NCBI GenBank assembly: GCA_025362915.1
Contig: JANYEU010000060.1
Location: forward strand, 1 to 12,467
Direction: 5' to 3'
Source: Chitinophagaceae bacterium
GTDB lineage: Bacteria > Bacteroidota > Bacteroidia > Chitinophagales > Chitinophagaceae
DNA: 12,467 bases
Shown: one piece after another, positions 6,383-12,467 of the stretch
Layout: every line of letters begins with the position of its first letter
Numbering within the stretch: the first letter of the stretch is position 1
Program-made: the position numbers and the translations under genes
Notes under the pieces: model-generated
Told to the model about the DNA's origin: nothing
Databases searched by the model: none
What the model saw: the letters and a program-made list of their open reading frames with translations, nothing else

Positions 6383-7261
6383 ATGAAAAAAGCATTTCTA
6401 TTAGTTCTGGCAAGTGTTGTTACGGCTGCATTGCTAAGTTACACATTCAAATCTAAAGCGCATTCCTTTCTGGCTCCAGAAGGTTATATAGCCTGTTATA
6501 ATCATGCTACAAAAGACCAGATAGAGCTAGATGCAAACACGCCAGGCTTTGCCAAACTACACTTAGCTCCGGCATATTTTAAGTTAACAAAAGAGACAGG
6601 AAAAATGATTGGTTATCCATCACCCGATGGAATGGATGCCCACGCTTATTTTATTAAATCGAAAAAGAAAACCAACAAATGGTTGATAGTCATACAAGAA
6701 TGGTGGGGATTGAATGATTATATCAAGCGGGAAGCGGAAACTTATGCCACAGAATTGGGGGAAGTAAATGTAATTGCACTAGATATGTATGATGGTAAGG
6801 TTGCCACTACACCCGACAGTGCAATGGTGTACATGAAAAATGCAAAAAGCGAAAGGTTGGAAAGCATTGTGAAGGGTGCCATTACCTACGCTGGCGATAA
6901 GGCCAAAATATATACAATTGGCTGGTGTTTTGGGGGTGGCTGGAGTCTACAATCTACCCTATTGGCAGGCACACAAGCAGCAGGTTGTGTAATGTATTAC
7001 GGGAGGCCGGAAACGGACATTAGTCGATTGAAAACAATTAATTGTGACGTTATTGGTTTCTTTGGCAATCAGGACAAAGGCATACCGCCACCAATAGTGG
7101 ATGCATTTGAAAAGAATATGAAAGAGGCAGAAAAGCAGTTAACAGTATATCGATATGCTGCCAACCACGGCTTTGCCAACCCAAGCAATCCTGCATACAA
7201 TAAAGAAGCAACAGAGGATGCCCATGCAAAAACTGTAGCATTTTTGAAGGCGAGGATGTAA
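6383..7261 (+). CDS. Exported dienelactone hydrolase family protein
   Basis: A 292-residue alpha/beta-hydrolase of the dienelactone hydrolase family. The triad can be placed: nucleophile Cys182 in GWCFGGGWS, Asp231 in GNQDKG and His262 in AANHGF. The QEWWGLNDYIK segment holds the conserved Glu that follows the first core strand. The N-terminus (MKKAFLLVLASVVTAALLSY) is a signal peptide or membrane anchor, so the enzyme should act in the envelope. An extra 60 or so residues separate it from the hydrolase core, including GYIACYNHATKDQIELD. Classical members open dienelactone in chlorocatechol breakdown, but no such pathway is nearby, so the substrate is unknown. A GTG at 6347 opens the same frame 12 codons earlier, but ATG 6383 follows AAGGAAAAT, a fair ribosome binding site, and starts the signal peptide properly. 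An intrinsic terminator follows 54 nt after the stop. Confidence 0.9.
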   Translation: MKKAFLLVLASVVTAALLSYTFKSKAHSFLAPEGYIACYNHATKDQIELDANTPGFAKLHLAPAYFKLTKETGKMIGYPSPDGMDAHAYFIKSKKKTNKWLIVIQEWWGLNDYIKREAETYATELGEVNVIALDMYDGKVATTPDSAMVYMKNAKSERLESIVKGAITYAGDKAKIYTIGWCFGGGWSLQSTLLAGTQAAGCVMYYGRPETDISRLKTINCDVIGFFGNQDKGIPPPIVDAFEKNMKEAEKQLTVYRYAANHGFANPSNPAYNKEATEDAHAKTVAFLKARM

Positions 7262-7314
7262 TAGCCTTGCTATTAGGTTCGAATTGTAAGATATGCTAGA
7301 GTAATCAGTATTTT

Positions 7315-7348
7315 GGTCAACAACCTTTCAAAAGTTGTTGACCTTTTT
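7315..7348 (+). terminator. Intrinsic terminator of the hydrolase gene
   Basis: GGTCAACAAC (7315-7324) and GTTGTTGACC (7334-7343) form a perfect 10-bp stem with a 9-nt loop, immediately followed by TTTTT (7344-7348). It lies 54 nt after the stop of the rightward hydrolase gene. On the other strand the stem is followed by AAAA, so it should not work as a classical terminator for the leftward acetyltransferase gene that ends 4 nt away. Confidence 0.85.
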
Positions 7349-7352
7349 AATT

Positions 7353-7859
7353 CTATAGCACCAACGACATGATATAATCATTCATATAATAACCATCCCC
7401 AATATTGAAGTCTTCTTGGCGGATGGTAACAAAACCCATCTTTTCATAAAAGCCAACCGCGTTGTTCTTTCTATTTACCTGTAGCTGCAATTCCTTACCT
7501 CCTATGGTAATAATCCTTTTAATAACCTCTTGCAATAGTTTTTTGCCAGCACCACCCTTTTGCATAGTGGGCAAAACGTAGAGTTTATCCAACTTGTACA
7601 CATCTCCTTTAATTACCCGGAAAGAAGCAAATCCTATGGGAACATTATCCACTTCTGCCATTAAAAATGTCTGTCCCTCAAACAATTGTTTTTCCAATGT
7701 CTCACTGCTGTACATCAAATCAAGCATATAGGCTATCTGTACCCTACCGAGTATCTTTCCATAAGTGGCAGACCATGTCTGTTGGGCAATCTCTTGGATA
7801 ACAGGTATATCCTCAAATATTGCAGTGCGTATTTCAATAAGGGATTTAATGGACTCCAT
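7353..7859 (-). CDS. GNAT family N-acetyltransferase
   Basis: A 168-residue protein with the GCN5-related acetyltransferase fold, which moves an acetyl group from acetyl-CoA to an amine. The acetyl-CoA pyrophosphate loop QKGGAGKKLL (residues 100-109) follows the LYVLPTM strand, and the C-terminal motif NRKNNAVGFYEKMGF (about 129-143) carries the Tyr often used as general acid. The N-terminal part (residues 10-60, with QQTWSATYGKILGRVQIAYMLDLMY) resembles PaiA-like members, so a polyamine or similar small amine is possible but unproven. It is the last gene of the valS-PAP2-GNAT unit, starting 7 nt after the PAP2 stop. No ribosome binding site is obvious, which is normal for this phylum. Confidence 0.9.
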   Translation of the reverse strand: MESIKSLIEIRTAIFEDIPVIQEIAQQTWSATYGKILGRVQIAYMLDLMYSSETLEKQLFEGQTFLMAEVDNVPIGFASFRVIKGDVYKLDKLYVLPTMQKGGAGKKLLQEVIKRIITIGGKELQLQVNRKNNAVGFYEKMGFVTIRQEDFNIGDGYYMNDYIMSLVL

Positions 7860-7866
7860 ATTCGGA

Positions 7867-8505
7867 TTAATTTTTTATTTTAAGAACTTTCTTTGCCAAC
7901 CAATTGCTAAGATAAGCACTTCCTATGCCTAATGCTGCGCCAGCAATTACATCTGAGGGGTAATGTTCGCCCAAGTACAATCTCGAGTATCCAACGGTGA
8001 CCGCATAAGTATATACCGGCACAACCACATACCATTTGGGATATTCTATTGATAATGAGGCGGCAAGCGTAAATACGGTAGAGGTATGCCCAGAAGGGAA
8101 TGATTTACCTTGCTCTGGTTTATTATAAGGATTGATAAGTAATGGATACTTTTCGTAAGGTCTATCCCTATTGACAGCATATTTGAATGCTTCGGTAAGC
8201 ACTGTATTTACAGCCAACGCTCCTACTATCTTCCAACCATGTTGTTGCTGTTCCTTATTATGATTGATGTAACCTGCAATCAAGATTCCCGTAGGAATAC
8301 CTACAGCTAAAGGGTAAGTTGATTCGGTAGTTAGCTGCCAATACTTTGATGAGGGATTACTAGGATTGATATTATCCAATGTATTTATATCCCAATTCTG
8401 CGCCCTGAGCGACGTGTTAAAAAGTAAGAAGGCAACTGCCAGAACTGCCCCTACCTTATATGTTTGCCAAACTTTCTTCAATTGTCTTGATACGTGCTTC
8501 TGCAT
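7867..8505 (-). CDS. PAP2 superfamily membrane phosphatase
   Basis: A 212-residue type 2 phosphatidic acid phosphatase family protein with all three motifs: KYAVNRDRP (K108 to P116), PSGH (137-140, with His140 as acid/base) and SRLYLGEHYPSD (174-185, with nucleophile His181 and Asp185). Such enzymes dephosphorylate lipid phosphates or polyprenyl pyrophosphates such as undecaprenyl-PP at the membrane; the substrate here is not determined. Residues 18-36 form a signal peptide or first helix ending near LRAQ, and further hydrophobic segments lie at about 64-80, 92-108, 141-153, 158-173 and 185-203. The ATG start overlaps the 3' end of valS by 50 nt. A TTG at codon 9 (8479-8481) would shorten the overlap and give a more usual signal peptide beginning KKVWQTYK. 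Translational coupling to valS is likely. Confidence 0.92.
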   Translation of the reverse strand: MQKHVSRQLKKVWQTYKVGAVLAVAFLLFNTSLRAQNWDINTLDNINPSNPSSKYWQLTTESTYPLAVGIPTGILIAGYINHNKEQQQHGWKIVGALAVNTVLTEAFKYAVNRDRPYEKYPLLINPYNKPEQGKSFPSGHTSTVFTLAASLSIEYPKWYVVVPVYTYAVTVGYSRLYLGEHYPSDVIAGAALGIGSAYLSNWLAKKVLKIKN

Positions 8506-11188
8506 CTGTTTGTTTTTTTCGTTCTAATTCTATTACCTCTGGTCTTGCATTCTGCACAAACCTTTCATTACCTAATTTCTTTAATACTGATTCTAAAAAC
8601 CCTTGCTGATGCAATAAGTCTTTCAACAACTCTTGTTTTAAAGCAGTTGTATCCAATTCTTTTTCGCTCTCTATAAAAAACTTATCCGTTTCCACGGCAA
8701 CAACAATGGTATTCGAAACAGTAATGTCTGTATAGGTAATCGTTGCCGCATTCACTTGCTTGATTAGGATAGATTCTATTGCTTTGTAATTAGCTATTTC
8801 TCCAGTCTGGATATGCAGCTTAATAGTTTCCTTAGGTTTTATTTGATTCTTATTTCTTGCGTCACGAAGGGCAGAAATTACTTGTTTCAGCAATTCACCT
8901 TGTTGCAAGATAGAAGCATCCGGTGCTGCAATAGCTTCATTTTGTTTTACACATAAATCATCAACTCTTTCTTGTAATAGGTGATAAATTTCTTCTGTTA
9001 CAAAAGGCATGAAAGGATGTAAAATATGTAGCAATCTTTCAAAAAAACTAATTGTATGTGCATACAACTCTTCCGAAATGGTTTCACCGAATTTAGGTTT
9101 AATCCATTCTAAATACCAACTGCAGAAATCATCCCAAATAAGAGAATATATAACTTTTAATGCCTCACTTAGCTTGAAGTGTTCAAGCAATTGATTTATC
9201 TGATTCTCAGATTCATTCAATCGGTTTTCAAACCACTGTATTGCAAATGGTTTAGTATGAATTGGAATTATAAATGAGTATCCATTAACATTGTGAGTAG
9301 CAATTTTATCATCACTAAAATTATTTAGAGCAACTGCACCTCCTTCTTTCCACCACATCTTCACCAACTTCAAGGCATTCCAAAGCTTATTATTAAAGTT
9401 CCTCCCTTGTTCCAAAGCCGATTCATCAAACAATATATCATTACCCGCCGGTGAAGCAATCATAATTCCAAAGCGTACTGCATCGGCACCATATTGCTCA
9501 ATCAATCCCAATAAATCAGGAGAGTTGCCAAGCTGCTTACTCATCTTGCGCCCTTGTTTATCCCTCACCATTCCTGTGAAATAAACATCTTTAAACGGCA
9601 ATTGATTCTTTAAATCATACCCCGCCATTATCATCCGTGCTACCCAGAAAAAGATAATGTCCTGACCCGTTACCAAGGTAGTGGTAGGATAATAGTAATT
9701 TATCTCCTTATTATTTGGGTTACTAACACCCTTAAATACCTCTATCGGCCACAGCCAAGAAGAAAACCAAGTATCTAATACATCTTCATCTTGATGCAAA
9801 TCAGCAATGGTTAGTTTGATTCCCTGAGCTGCTGCTTTCACAACCGCCTCCTCTGCCGTTGTTGCTACATAAACATTTCCTTTAGCATCATACCAAGCAG
9901 GTATCCTTTGTCCCCACCACAACTGACGGCTAATACACCAATCTTTTATATTTTCTAACCAATGCTTATAGGTGTTTTTCGTCTTTGCAGGATGAAATGT
10001 TATCTCGTCATTCATCACGGAGGATAATGCTTCAGGGTTCTTTTTCATGAACCCTTTCATATCCATAAACCATTGAAGGCTTAACCTCGATTCTATCACC
10101 GCACCAGTCCTTTCACTCGTTCCAACCTGTCCTTTATAGTCTTCGATCTTTTCTATCAGATTCAAGGCAGCAATATCTTCTGCAATCTTTTTTCGTAGAT
10201 CAAATCTATCAACTCCAATGTAAGAAAGCACTAACTCTGAAGGGTTTTCTGCTAGCAAGTCAATTGCCGTAAACTTCCCATTTTCATCCAGTGTATCAAT
10301 CGTTTTGAGGCTATGCTTACGTCCTATTTCATTGTCATTCTTATCGTGTGCAGGTGTTATTTTGAGCGCACCCGTACCAAATTCTGCATCCACATATTCA
10401 TCCGCAATAATGGGTATTCTACGATTGATAATCGGCACAATTACTTCCTTCCCAATCCAAGCCTTATAACGTTCATCAGTAGGATTAACACAGATGGCAA
10501 CATCACCCAATATGGTTTCTGGTCTGGTGGTAGCCACCATCATAAAACCCCCATCCGCTGAAGGGGTGTCAGCCAACGGATATTTAACGTAGTATAGTTT
10601 GCTATCTATATCCTTAAAAATAACTTCCTCGTCACTAAGGGCAGTTTTACTAACTGGATCCCAGTTCACCATTCTCAAACCACGGTATATAATACCATCC
10701 TCATGCAATTTGATAAAGATATCTATTACCGATTTATAGTAATCCGCATCCATCGTAAAGGAAGTCCTGTTCCAGTCAAGGCTGCAACCAATCTTCTTTA
10801 ATTGTTGCAGGATTATCCCTCCATATTTCTCTTTCCATTCCCATGCATAACCCAAGAATTCATCCCTCGACAAAGAAGATTTTGCAATTCCTCTTTCTCT
10901 CAACATTCCAACCACCTTGGCTTCTGTGGCTATAGAGGCGTGATCGGTACCCGGCACCCAACAGGCATTTTTACCCTGCATTCTTGCGCGGCGAACCAAT
11001 ATATCCTGAATGGTATTATTCAAACAATGCCCCATGTGCAATACGCCCGTTACATTTGGAGGTGGCATCACGATTGTGTAAGGCTCCCGCCCATCTGGTT
11101 TACTACTGAAATAATCCTTCGCCATCCAGCGGTCATACCATTTACCATCAACTATCGAAGGCTCAAAATTCTTACTTAATTCCATCAT
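8456..11188 (-). CDS. valS: Valine--tRNA ligase
   Basis: ValRS (EC 6.1.1.9) charges tRNA-Val and hydrolyses mischarged Thr-tRNA in its editing domain. The 910-residue class I synthetase has the HIGH-type motif HMGH (51-54) after MPPPNVTGVL. The CP1 editing domain carries TTRPETILGDVAI and the EFGTGALKITPAHDKND block. The KMSKS-type motif is KMSKQ (548-552). The anticodon-binding domain contains IWDDFCSWYLEW, and the C-terminus ends in a short charged coiled coil (VIELERKKQTDAEARIKTIEES). Two ATGs stand side by side at 11183-11188; the first is used here. Residues 614-647 form a polar, poorly conserved stretch between the catalytic core and the anticodon domain, longer than I expect. A -7 box lies about 67 nt upstream. 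It is the first gene of a three-gene operon. Confidence 0.97.
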   Translation of the reverse strand: MMELSKNFEPSIVDGKWYDRWMAKDYFSSKPDGREPYTIVMPPPNVTGVLHMGHCLNNTIQDILVRRARMQGKNACWVPGTDHASIATEAKVVGMLRERGIAKSSLSRDEFLGYAWEWKEKYGGIILQQLKKIGCSLDWNRTSFTMDADYYKSVIDIFIKLHEDGIIYRGLRMVNWDPVSKTALSDEEVIFKDIDSKLYYVKYPLADTPSADGGFMMVATTRPETILGDVAICVNPTDERYKAWIGKEVIVPIINRRIPIIADEYVDAEFGTGALKITPAHDKNDNEIGRKHSLKTIDTLDENGKFTAIDLLAENPSELVLSYIGVDRFDLRKKIAEDIAALNLIEKIEDYKGQVGTSERTGAVIESRLSLQWFMDMKGFMKKNPEALSSVMNDEITFHPAKTKNTYKHWLENIKDWCISRQLWWGQRIPAWYDAKGNVYVATTAEEAVVKAAAQGIKLTIADLHQDEDVLDTWFSSWLWPIEVFKGVSNPNNKEINYYYPTTTLVTGQDIIFFWVARMIMAGYDLKNQLPFKDVYFTGMVRDKQGRKMSKQLGNSPDLLGLIEQYGADAVRFGIMIASPAGNDILFDESALEQGRNFNNKLWNALKLVKMWWKEGGAVALNNFSDDKIATHNVNGYSFIIPIHTKPFAIQWFENRLNESENQINQLLEHFKLSEALKVIYSLIWDDFCSWYLEWIKPKFGETISEELYAHTISFFERLLHILHPFMPFVTEEIYHLLQERVDDLCVKQNEAIAAPDASILQQGELLKQVISALRDARNKNQIKPKETIKLHIQTGEIANYKAIESILIKQVNAATITYTDITVSNTIVVAVETDKFFIESEKELDTTALKQELLKDLLHQQGFLESVLKKLGNERFVQNARPEVIELERKKQTDAEARIKTIEESLANI

Positions 11189-11233
11189 ACTAAGGTGAAA
11201 AAAGTTTACGCAGCTGCCTAAACTTAATATCAG

Positions 11234-11249
11234 TAGAAAATATTTTCTA
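11234..11249. promoter_or_regulatory. Perfect 16-bp palindrome next to the valS promoter, possible operator
   Basis: TAGAAAAT followed by ATTTTCTA is a perfect palindrome. It lies 6 nt downstream of the presumed valS -7 box, so it would span about +1 to +16 of the transcript. It has no loop and is AT-rich, so a stable RNA hairpin is unlikely and a protein-binding site is the more natural reading. That role is inferred only from symmetry and position. Confidence 0.35.
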
Positions 11250-11255
11250 GGACAT

Positions 11256-11263
11256 CAAAAGTA
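11256..11263 (-). promoter_or_regulatory. Bacteroidetes -7 promoter box for the valS operon
   Basis: The minus strand reads TACTTTTG, an exact match to TAnnTTTG, 67 nt before the valS ATG. No TTTG is found 19-21 nt further upstream, so the -33 element is weak or absent. Confidence 0.5.
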
Positions 11264-11508
11264 AGGGAAAGATGGGATAGGGACAGCAGTTTTTGTTTTG
11301 TATTTCAGTTCATTTGTATAGAGAATTTGATACTACATTTACTCCAAAAACCCACATTAGCTGTAAAACACTAAATATTTAAAAAAAATAGCACCCAATA
11401 CTTAAATTACTATTAAATTATTGAATTGTAGGTTAGACCATGATAGCGTATTTAAAAATAGTAATTCCTTTGCATCAATAAACTATTATAAAAAATAAAC
11501 TTGTCATT

Positions 11509-11748
11509 ATGAATCAGGGTATTATTAATGTAGCAGTTATCGAAGAATGGATCAGCGATAATCTTTCCGCAAAAGCTGTTGAATCTTCGCTCATATCAAA
11601 AGGATATGATTCAGATCTCGTCAAACAGTATGTAATTGAATTTAAAAGACTAAAGAGGGCTAAAAATTATTCCTTTGGATTAATGCTTCTCACTTTCTGT
11701 GTTCAGGCTGGCATAATAGCCTGTTTCGTTGCCTTACACAAATCTTAA
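11509..11748 (+). CDS. Small single-helix membrane protein of unknown function
   Basis: A 79-residue protein. Residues 1-52 are soluble and helical, with VIEEWISDNLSAKAVESSLISKGYDSDLVKQYVIEFKRLKRAKN. The spacing of L/I with the central G-Y/F-D resembles the short helical repeat found at the start of many small Chitinophagaceae membrane proteins. Residues 56-75 form one membrane helix, and the basic segment KRLKRAK before it suggests that the N-terminus is cytoplasmic. Relatives as I know them have more membrane segments, so this may be a short version. ATG 11509 is the only sensible start; no ribosome binding site is obvious. It stands alone between valS and gldH. The function is unknown. Confidence 0.65.
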   Translation: MNQGIINVAVIEEWISDNLSAKAVESSLISKGYDSDLVKQYVIEFKRLKRAKNYSFGLMLLTFCVQAGIIACFVALHKS

Positions 11749-11787
11749 TAATAAGTTTCAACCCCCATAACTTCTTAATTACAACTC

Positions 11788-11803
11788 AAGTTTCTAGAAA
11801 CTT
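11788..11803. repeat. Perfect 16-bp palindrome downstream of the small membrane protein gene
   Basis: AAGTTTCT/AGAAACTT is perfectly symmetrical. It is 39 nt after the stop of the 11509 gene and could fold as a 6-bp stem with a CTAG loop, but no T-run follows directly. The nearest T-run is a T9 at 11831-11839, too far away for an intrinsic terminator. The remainder of this 287-bp gap holds only the gldH promoter and a C-rich tract. Confidence 0.35.
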
Positions 11804-11987
11804 CATTCAAGTGTATCTTGTTTGGAGTTTCTTTTTTTTTGGGCTTCCCCTCAGAAAGATACATATCAAAATTTGTAAAAAAGATAAGTAATGATTGAAG
11901 CCATCAGTACCTTTTCTTTTTTGTAAATTGTATTAACAATCATTACACAACTACAACTAACTTTTATCCCCCCTCCCCCATCACTCC

Positions 11988-12019
11988 TTTGCTGCACAAC
12001 GTTGAAGTGCCTATCTTTG
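11988..12019 (+). promoter_or_regulatory. Bacteroidetes -33/-7 promoter for gldH
   Basis: TTTG (11988-11991) and TATCTTTG (12012-12019) match the -33 and -7 consensus exactly, with a 20-nt spacer in the preferred range. Transcription should start near 12025, giving a leader of about 10 nt before the GTG start. It is the best promoter match in the window. Confidence 0.75.
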
Positions 12020-12035
12020 AAAAAATTTTATATTA

Positions 12036-12467
12036 GTGAGAGTACTTAGTGTTGTTATCGTTTTGGGTTGTCTTTTCTTTGCTGGTTGTGATACGGTGAG
12101 CGTTTATGAGAAAATTACCACTTTCCCCGCTTTCAAATGGAATAATGCCAATAAGCCTTCCTTCAATTTTACTATCACAGACACTAATTCCCTCTACAAC
12201 ATATATATAGTGGTGCGCCACGAGGATGCCTATCATTACAATAACCTCTGGGTGAACGTAACCACCAAGGCTCCCGGCAGCGCACCGGTAAGTCAACAGT
12301 TGGAACTGATATTGGCAAACAATGGAAAGGGATGGCTGGGTAGCGGACTGGATGACATCTTTACGCACAGGGTACGCATCACACAATTCCCCATCAAACT
12401 AAAGAAGGGTGATTATCAGTTTACCCTCCAACAGACAATGCGTGAAAACCCATTGGAATCTGTACTC
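12036..12467 (+). CDS. gldH: Gliding motility lipoprotein GldH (3' truncated by window edge)
   Basis: GldH is a lipoprotein of the Bacteroidetes gliding machinery, whose parts overlap with the type IX secretion system; in Flavobacterium johnsoniae it is needed for gliding. The 144 codons present show a lipoprotein signal peptide, VRVLSVVIVLGCLFFAGC, with the lipobox Cys at residue 18, then VYEKITTFPAFKW, KPSFNFTITDT, YNIYIVVRHEDAYHYNNLW and a GWLGSGLDDIFTHR block, all typical of GldH. The protein should be lipid-anchored and exposed to the periplasm. The frame is closed upstream by TGA at 12018-12020, and GTG 12036 is the only standard start codon before the signal peptide; it fits the promoter just upstream. 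The C-terminal end is outside the window. Many non-gliding Bacteroidetes also keep gldH, so the gene does not prove motility. Confidence 0.9.
   Translation, partial: MRVLSVVIVLGCLFFAGCDTVSVYEKITTFPAFKWNNANKPSFNFTITDTNSLYNIYIVVRHEDAYHYNNLWVNVTTKAPGSAPVSQQLELILANNGKGWLGSGLDDIFTHRVRITQFPIKLKKGDYQFTLQQTMRENPLESVL

Larger units (their letters stand above)
11189..11508. other. Divergent intergenic region, valS / small membrane protein
   Basis: This is 320 bp of AT-rich sequence between valS (leftward) and the 79-residue gene (rightward). It holds the presumed valS -7 box and a 16-bp palindrome. On the rightward side, TTCCTTTG (11465-11472) is one mismatch from TAnnTTTG and is the best promoter candidate for the small gene, with no clear -33 element. 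I saw no tRNA, riboswitch or T-box-like structure and no credible small ORF. Confidence 0.6.

Noticed and set aside
10802..11179. 125-codon plus-strand frame inside valS
   Set aside because: It is antisense to the N-terminal catalytic region of ValRS, which has strong motifs; no supporting signal.
11788..11839. Palindrome plus T9 run as an intrinsic terminator
   Set aside because: The T-run begins 27 nt after the palindrome ends, so the two cannot act together as a classical terminator.
12033..12386. 117-codon open frame on the minus strand at the right end
   Set aside because: It is antisense to gldH, whose plus-strand frame has a lipoprotein signal peptide, clear GldH motifs and a strong promoter. 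The minus-strand product matches nothing recognisable.
1..12467. Search for a defence system, toxin-antitoxin pair, phage or transposon genes, CRISPR array or tRNA
   Set aside because: All sizeable frames are accounted for by housekeeping or envelope genes; no transposase, nuclease, spacer-repeat pattern or cloverleaf was recognised by eye.

Overview
The window looks like chromosomal core sequence from a Bacteroidetes/Bacteroidota bacterium, most likely of the family Chitinophagaceae; I cannot name a genus. The reasons are a 3'-truncated gldH (a gliding-motility/type IX secretion lipoprotein confined to this phylum), several Bacteroidetes-type -7 boxes (TAnnTTTG) just upstream of genes, few Shine-Dalgarno sequences, low-to-moderate GC content, and protein sequences that read like this family.

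Layout, left to right. The leftward block at 1-1418 holds the first codons of an unidentified gene and aspartate kinase (lysC). A divergent gap with a long imperfect palindrome follows, then two rightward genes: a four-helix membrane protein of unknown function and an RluD-type 23S rRNA pseudouridine synthase. A second long palindrome separates rluD from the convergent leftward pair pyrG-ribF (CTP synthase, then FAD synthetase/riboflavin kinase). A rightward gene for an exported dienelactone-hydrolase-family protein ends at a good intrinsic terminator. Next comes a tightly packed leftward operon, valS-PAP2 phosphatase-GNAT acetyltransferase, with a 50-nt overlap and a 7-nt gap between its genes. 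A 320-bp gap, a rightward 79-residue single-helix membrane protein, another gap with a textbook -33/-7 promoter, and gldH running off the right edge complete the window.

The genes are mostly housekeeping: amino-acid biosynthesis (lysC), pyrimidine and flavin cofactor supply (pyrG, ribF), translation and rRNA modification (valS, rluD), and envelope functions (PAP2, gldH). They do not form one pathway. No mobile element, CRISPR array, phage gene, tRNA, rRNA or defence system was seen. I found no convincing new multi-gene system. The less ordinary material is between genes: two related long palindromes, a 7-bp tandem repeat that folds into a 16-bp stem, a hairpin overlapping the ribF promoter, a perfect palindrome at the presumed valS transcription start, and a promoter that almost abuts the rluD start codon.
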